Position numbers and translations under genes: made by a program
Part shown: one piece after another, positions 61,049 to 64,000 of the stretch
Position numbering within the stretch: the stretch's first letter is position 1
Layout: each line of letters starts with the position of its first letter
DNA from: an uncultured Clostridia bacterium
GTDB taxonomy: Bacteria; Bacillota; Clostridia; Oscillospirales; CAG-272
Reading direction: 5' to 3'
Assembly: GCA_946407735.1 (NCBI GenBank)
Contig: CAMJPL010000002.1
Location: forward strand, 1 to 64,000
DNA: 64,000 nucleotides
Notes under the pieces: model-generated
Databases searched by the model: none
What the model saw: only the letters and a program-made list of their open reading frames with translations
Told to the model about the DNA's origin: nothing

Positions 61049-62089
61049 TCACAGTCCGATCTCCGATGTGTAATCGACGTCATAGCCGCAGGCGGCGAGG
61101 GCCATGCGGTGCGTGTCGAGCTCGAACGCGTAATCGAACGGGTTTTCCTTCTCGCCGAGCACGATCGCGGCGAAATCGAGCATCATCGAGTCATATCTAC
61201 CGCTCGGAAGCGGGAATTCCTTTATTTCGCCGCCTTTTCCCTGCCTTGATATGATCGCCGAGGGTTTCATCTCAAGAGGCCGGATCTCGTATGTCCCCTT
61301 GCTGCCGGAGACGACGAGCTGGCGGTGCTGATATCCGTTTATCTCGGTGCCGTTGGACTGGGCTATCGATATCCCGCGCGGGTATTCGAGTATAGCCGTC
61401 CCCTGATCGAACGAGGTGTTGCCGTCGAGACCGCTCGACGTTATATACGGCGTGATACGGCGCGGCATGCCCTGCATCAGATGGATGAGGTCGAGCATAT
61501 GACAGCCGATGTAGAACATATTGCCGTAATCGAACATCCCGTGCCAGTGACGCTTCTCGGCCGGATGCTCTATGTTCATCTGGGCGGTGCAGGAAAGGAT
61601 CTCGCCGAGCTCGCCGCTTTTCACCATGCGGAGGCAGTCAAGCACCGCCTCGTTGTAGCGGTACATGTACGCCACCTGCAGCGGCAGCTCCTTCTTCTTC
61701 GCGAGCCTGAGAAGATCGGTGAAGGCTTTGATATCCCGCCCGACCGGCTTGTCTATGTGCACCGGGATGCCGTTTTCGACGCATCTCATCGCAGCGAACG
61801 GCAGATCGTACTCGAAGCCCTCAACCATGATGAAGTCGCATCCGGCGTTCATCAGCTGCTCCTCGGTAAGTAGAGGATAATCCCTGAACGACGGATGCGC
61901 CTTAAGTTCGGCGCTTGTCCAGAAGGTGAAGTTGTTGAATCCCGCGGCTCTGTACCCGGCGATCCTTTCGTCGCTGTCGGGGACTATCCCGACGATCTCG
62001 AATATGTCGGGGAATTTTCTAACGCAGTCGAGCTTGCCGACCGAATGGTCGTGAAGCGTACCGAGCATGCCGATTTTCAGTTTTCTCAT
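61049..62089 (-). CDS. Gfo/Idh/MocA-family NAD(P)-dependent oxidoreductase
   Basis: 346 residues. N-terminal KIGMLGTLHDHSVG, then HIDKPVGRDIKAF (catalytic Lys in the DKP variant of EKP, about residue 99) and YIGCHMLDLIHLMQG. Unlike the two GH109-like proteins of this window it keeps the dehydrogenase lysine. AAGGAGGA precedes ATG 62089. First gene of a two-gene unit; the substrate is unknown. Confidence 0.88.
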   Translation of the reverse strand: MRKLKIGMLGTLHDHSVGKLDCVRKFPDIFEIVGIVPDSDERIAGYRAAGFNNFTFWTSAELKAHPSFRDYPLLTEEQLMNAGCDFIMVEGFEYDLPFAAMRCVENGIPVHIDKPVGRDIKAFTDLLRLAKKKELPLQVAYMYRYNEAVLDCLRMVKSGELGEILSCTAQMNIEHPAEKRHWHGMFDYGNMFYIGCHMLDLIHLMQGMPRRITPYITSSGLDGNTSFDQGTAILEYPRGISIAQSNGTEINGYQHRQLVVSGSKGTYEIRPLEMKPSAIISRQGKGGEIKEFPLPSGRYDSMMLDFAAIVLGEKENPFDYAFELDTHRMALAACGYDVDYTSEIGL

Positions 62090-62113
62090 CGCAGCATATC
62101 CTCCTTTTTGTCT

Positions 62114-62142
62114 ATTATATCACATCTGAAGGTCCCTGTAAA
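62114..62142 (-). promoter_or_regulatory. Promoter of the oxidoreductase/quinone-reductase unit
   Basis: Minus strand TTTACA (62137-62142), 17 bp, TATAAT (62114-62119), TGA extended -10. It lies inside the last codons of the AraC relic and gives a leader of only about 18 bases. Confidence 0.75.
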
Positions 62143-62267
62143 TACGCAGGGGACGATTTGTTTCCCATTTTATTCATGCGCCTGCGGTAGCCGAGCGGCG
62201 TCATACCTTCGCATCTCCTGAAAGCCGAGCTGAAATTAGCGGCGCCTACGAACACGCCGTAAAACCA
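62115..62267 (-). pseudogene. C-terminal relic of an AraC-family regulator
   Basis: A frame reading FVGAANFSSAFRRCEGMTPL and GYRRRMN, the last helix-turn-helix and tail of an AraC protein (compare the usual G-F-x-S-x-x-x-F-x-x-x-F-K-x-x-x-G-x-T-P-x-x-Y-R). Everything upstream, about 240 residues, is missing: a terminator-like hairpin and unrelated sequence take its place. Confidence 0.75.
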
Positions 62268-62271
62268 TACT

Positions 62272-62307
62272 CCCGGCGCGGCAGGAATACCGCGCCGGGG
62301 AGCTTTT
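62272..62307 (+). terminator. Orphan intrinsic terminator
   Basis: A 10-bp perfect stem (62272-62281 with 62290-62299), then GAGCTTTTTC on the plus strand. No rightward gene precedes it, so it is probably a leftover of deleted sequence. Confidence 0.65.
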
Positions 62308-62356
62308 TCTCTCATCTGCCGTCATAGTAAGTTTACAAACAAATGCAGCGTATGAG

Positions 62357-62386
62357 TTGATGACATTTTTTCATGTATGGTATAAT
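62357..62386 (+). promoter_or_regulatory. Promoter of the UvrA-like gene
   Basis: TTGATG (62357-62362), 18 bp, TATAAT (62381-62386), TGG extended -10. Confidence 0.65.
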
Positions 62387-62432
62387 ATCATACAGACTTT
62401 GTCCGTCAATGCGAGAAAAACATTATTGAGAC

Positions 62433-64000
62433 ATGCGGAAAAAGAATATACCCGATCATATAGAAGTAAGAGGCGCGAAGGTTCACAACCTCAAGAACAT
62501 AGACGCCGACATTCCCCTTAACCGCATCGTCGGCATCGCGGGGGTGTCGGGCTCGGGAAAATCGTCGCTCGCCCTCGGGGTGCTGTACGCCGAGGGATCA
62601 AGGCGGTATCTCGAGTCGCTTTCCACCTACACGAGGAGGCGAATGACCCAGGCGGCGAAGGCGAAGGTCGACGACGTACGGTATCTTCCCGCCGCTCTGG
62701 CGCTCCATCAGCGGCCCGGAGTCCCCGGCATAAGAAGTACCTTCGGCACCTCAACCGAGCTTCTGAACAGCCTCCGTCTTATGTTCTCCCGCCTTTCGGT
62801 CTACAAATGCCCGAACGGCCACGACGTGCCGCCTTCGATGGGTGTGGCGGCCGAGACAGAGGTACGCTGCCCGGTATGCGGCGAGATCGTCCCGCCGATA
62901 GGAGCCGAGGAGCTTGCCTTCAACAGCGGAGGCGCCTGCGAAAAATGCGGCGGCACCGGGACCGTCAGAACGGTGAACCGCGATTCGCTCGTCCCGGACG
63001 AAAGCCTCACGATAGACGGCGGCGCCGTCGCACCGTGGAACAGCCTAATGTGGTCGCTCATGACCGACGTCTGCCGCGCCATGGGCGTGAGGACCGATAT
63101 ACCGTTCAAAGATCTGACCGACGAGGAAAAGGCCATCGTCTACGACGGTCCTATGGTAAAGAAACACATCTTCTACAAGCCGAAAAGCTCAGAAACCTTC
63201 CCCGCTGCCGAGATGGACTTCACCTATTACAGCGCGACCGCGACGGTGATGAACGCGCTGAGCAAGGTTAAGGACGACACCGGGATGAAGCGGGTCGAGA
63301 AGTTCCTGAAGGAGGACGTCTGCCCCGACTGCGGAGGAACGAGACTGTCAGAGAGAGCGCGCTCGCTTCGTCTGCGGGGGCTTTCGCTCGATCAGGTGTG
63401 CATGATGACCTTATCCGAGGCGATAGAATGGGTGAAGGGCGTCCCCGCGTCCATGCCCGAGGAGATGAGGCCGATGGCCGAGAGCATATGCGACTCCTTC
63501 CTCGGCACGTCAAAGCGGCTCGTCGATCTCGGTCTTTCATATCTCTCGCTCGACCGCGCCGCTTCGACGCTGTCGACCGGAGAGCGTCAGCGGACACAGC
63601 TGGCGAGGGCCGTGCGCAACCGCACCACCGGAGTGCTGTACGTACTCGACGAGCCGTCGATAGGTCTGCACCCTTCCAACATCGAGGGACTTACCGGCGT
63701 CATGGACGATCTCGCGGCGGACGGCAACTCGATAGTGCTCGTCGATCACGACACGCAGGTCCTGTCGCATGCCGACTGGCTGATCGAGCTCGGCCCCGAG
63801 GCCGGCGCGAAGGGCGGCAGGATCATCTCTCAGGGAACGGTCGACGATATCGTAAAAGACCCGGCCTCGATGATCGGGCCGTATCTCGATCCTTCGAAGA
63901 AGAATACCCTCAGGACCGGCGCGTCAAAAGACGAGCTGTTCTCGCTCGGAGAGATACGCATGGAAACGTCGGGGATCCACACCGTAAAGCCGCTGTCGGT
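62433..64000 (+). CDS. UvrA paralogue (UvrA2-type ABC ATPase), 3' end outside the window
   Basis: At least 522 residues, still open at the right edge. GVSGSGKSSLA (about residue 36) is Walker A, RRYLESLSTYTRRRM the UvrA-specific stretch, CPVCG (about 146), CEKCGGTGT (about 169) and CPDCGG (about 297) the zinc modules, LSTGERQRTQLAR (about 378) the ABC signature and LDEPSIGLHP the Walker B. The UvrB-binding region differs from standard UvrA (HQRPGVPGIRSTFGT in place of the usual Q-K-T motif), so this is a paralogue of the UvrA2/drug-resistance type. ATG 62433 has a weak ribosome binding site. Confidence 0.88.
   Translation, partial: MRKKNIPDHIEVRGAKVHNLKNIDADIPLNRIVGIAGVSGSGKSSLALGVLYAEGSRRYLESLSTYTRRRMTQAAKAKVDDVRYLPAALALHQRPGVPGIRSTFGTSTELLNSLRLMFSRLSVYKCPNGHDVPPSMGVAAETEVRCPVCGEIVPPIGAEELAFNSGGACEKCGGTGTVRTVNRDSLVPDESLTIDGGAVAPWNSLMWSLMTDVCRAMGVRTDIPFKDLTDEEKAIVYDGPMVKKHIFYKPKSSETFPAAEMDFTYYSATATVMNALSKVKDDTGMKRVEKFLKEDVCPDCGGTRLSERARSLRLRGLSLDQVCMMTLSEAIEWVKGVPASMPEEMRPMAESICDSFLGTSKRLVDLGLSYLSLDRAASTLSTGERQRTQLARAVRNRTTGVLYVLDEPSIGLHPSNIEGLTGVMDDLAADGNSIVLVDHDTQVLSHADWLIELGPEAGAKGGRIISQGTVDDIVKDPASMIGPYLDPSKKNTLRTGASKDELFSLGEIRMETSGIHTVKPLS

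Noticed and set aside
1-64000. CRISPR array, tRNA or rRNA genes
   Set aside because: No regularly spaced repeats and no recognisable tRNA or rRNA sequences were seen on either strand.

Overview
The window looks like a chromosomal segment of an uncultured, GC-rich Firmicute, most likely a gut or rumen clostridial (Oscillospirales-like) glycan degrader. The support is: strong GGAGG-type ribosome binding sites, short-spacer lipoproteins, an LPxTG-type sorting-signal relic, sigma-A promoters with 17-bp spacers, and a very high density of sugar-acting genes. No rRNA, tRNA, CRISPR array or prophage is visible. Taxonomy is inference only.

Layout. 1-5.4 kb: an AraC regulator with a DMT permease, divergent from an oxidoreductase / sugar isomerase / solute-binding-protein operon. 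5.4-13.4 kb: a leftward five-gene glycan operon (pectinase-like beta-helix, GH20-like, GH109-like, GH5-like, GH-like). 13.6-15.7 kb: an anion permease and an AT-rich GNAT gene. 15.9-22.5 kb: a leftward seven-gene operon with an unusual NagB-like protein, two UroD-superfamily proteins, a PIG-L deacetylase, two esterases and an unknown. 22.8-29.5 kb: hybrid sensor kinase, GH43, GH109-like and GpsA-like genes. 29.7-33.4 kb: a second AraC regulator divergent from a solute-binding protein and an (alpha/alpha)6 glycosidase-like gene. 33.4-43.7 kb: GDPD, DUF4432 epimerase, HAD phosphatase, GH36, phosphoesterase, a 930-residue double-barrel protein, D-LDH and a macrodomain. 43.9-50.1 kb: GH51, AEC permease, hydrolase, then a membrane-domain/NahK-like kinase fusion coupled to a GlmU-like uridylyltransferase. 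50.2-55.3 kb: ceramidase-like, creatinase-like, ASRT-like, creatininase-like and DUF4432 genes. 55.4-58.2 kb: O-antigen-ligase-like gene, an LPSTG protein relic and a decayed IS5-family element. 58.5-64 kb: a third solute-binding protein, quinone oxidoreductase, oxidoreductase, a truncated AraC fragment, and a UvrA paralogue running off the right edge.

How it works together: several independent sugar-utilisation units (sensor or regulator, binding lipoprotein, glycosidases, sugar-modifying oxidoreductases). No ABC permease genes accompany the three solute-binding lipoproteins. The most notable observations are the membrane-anchored sugar-1-kinase fusion, the creatinase/ASRT/creatininase triad, the UroD/PIG-L/NagB-like operon, and two sets of 21-bp-phased direct repeats placed just upstream of promoters next to AraC genes. 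At least 20 promoters can be read by eye, and 16 of them carry an extended -10 (TGN).
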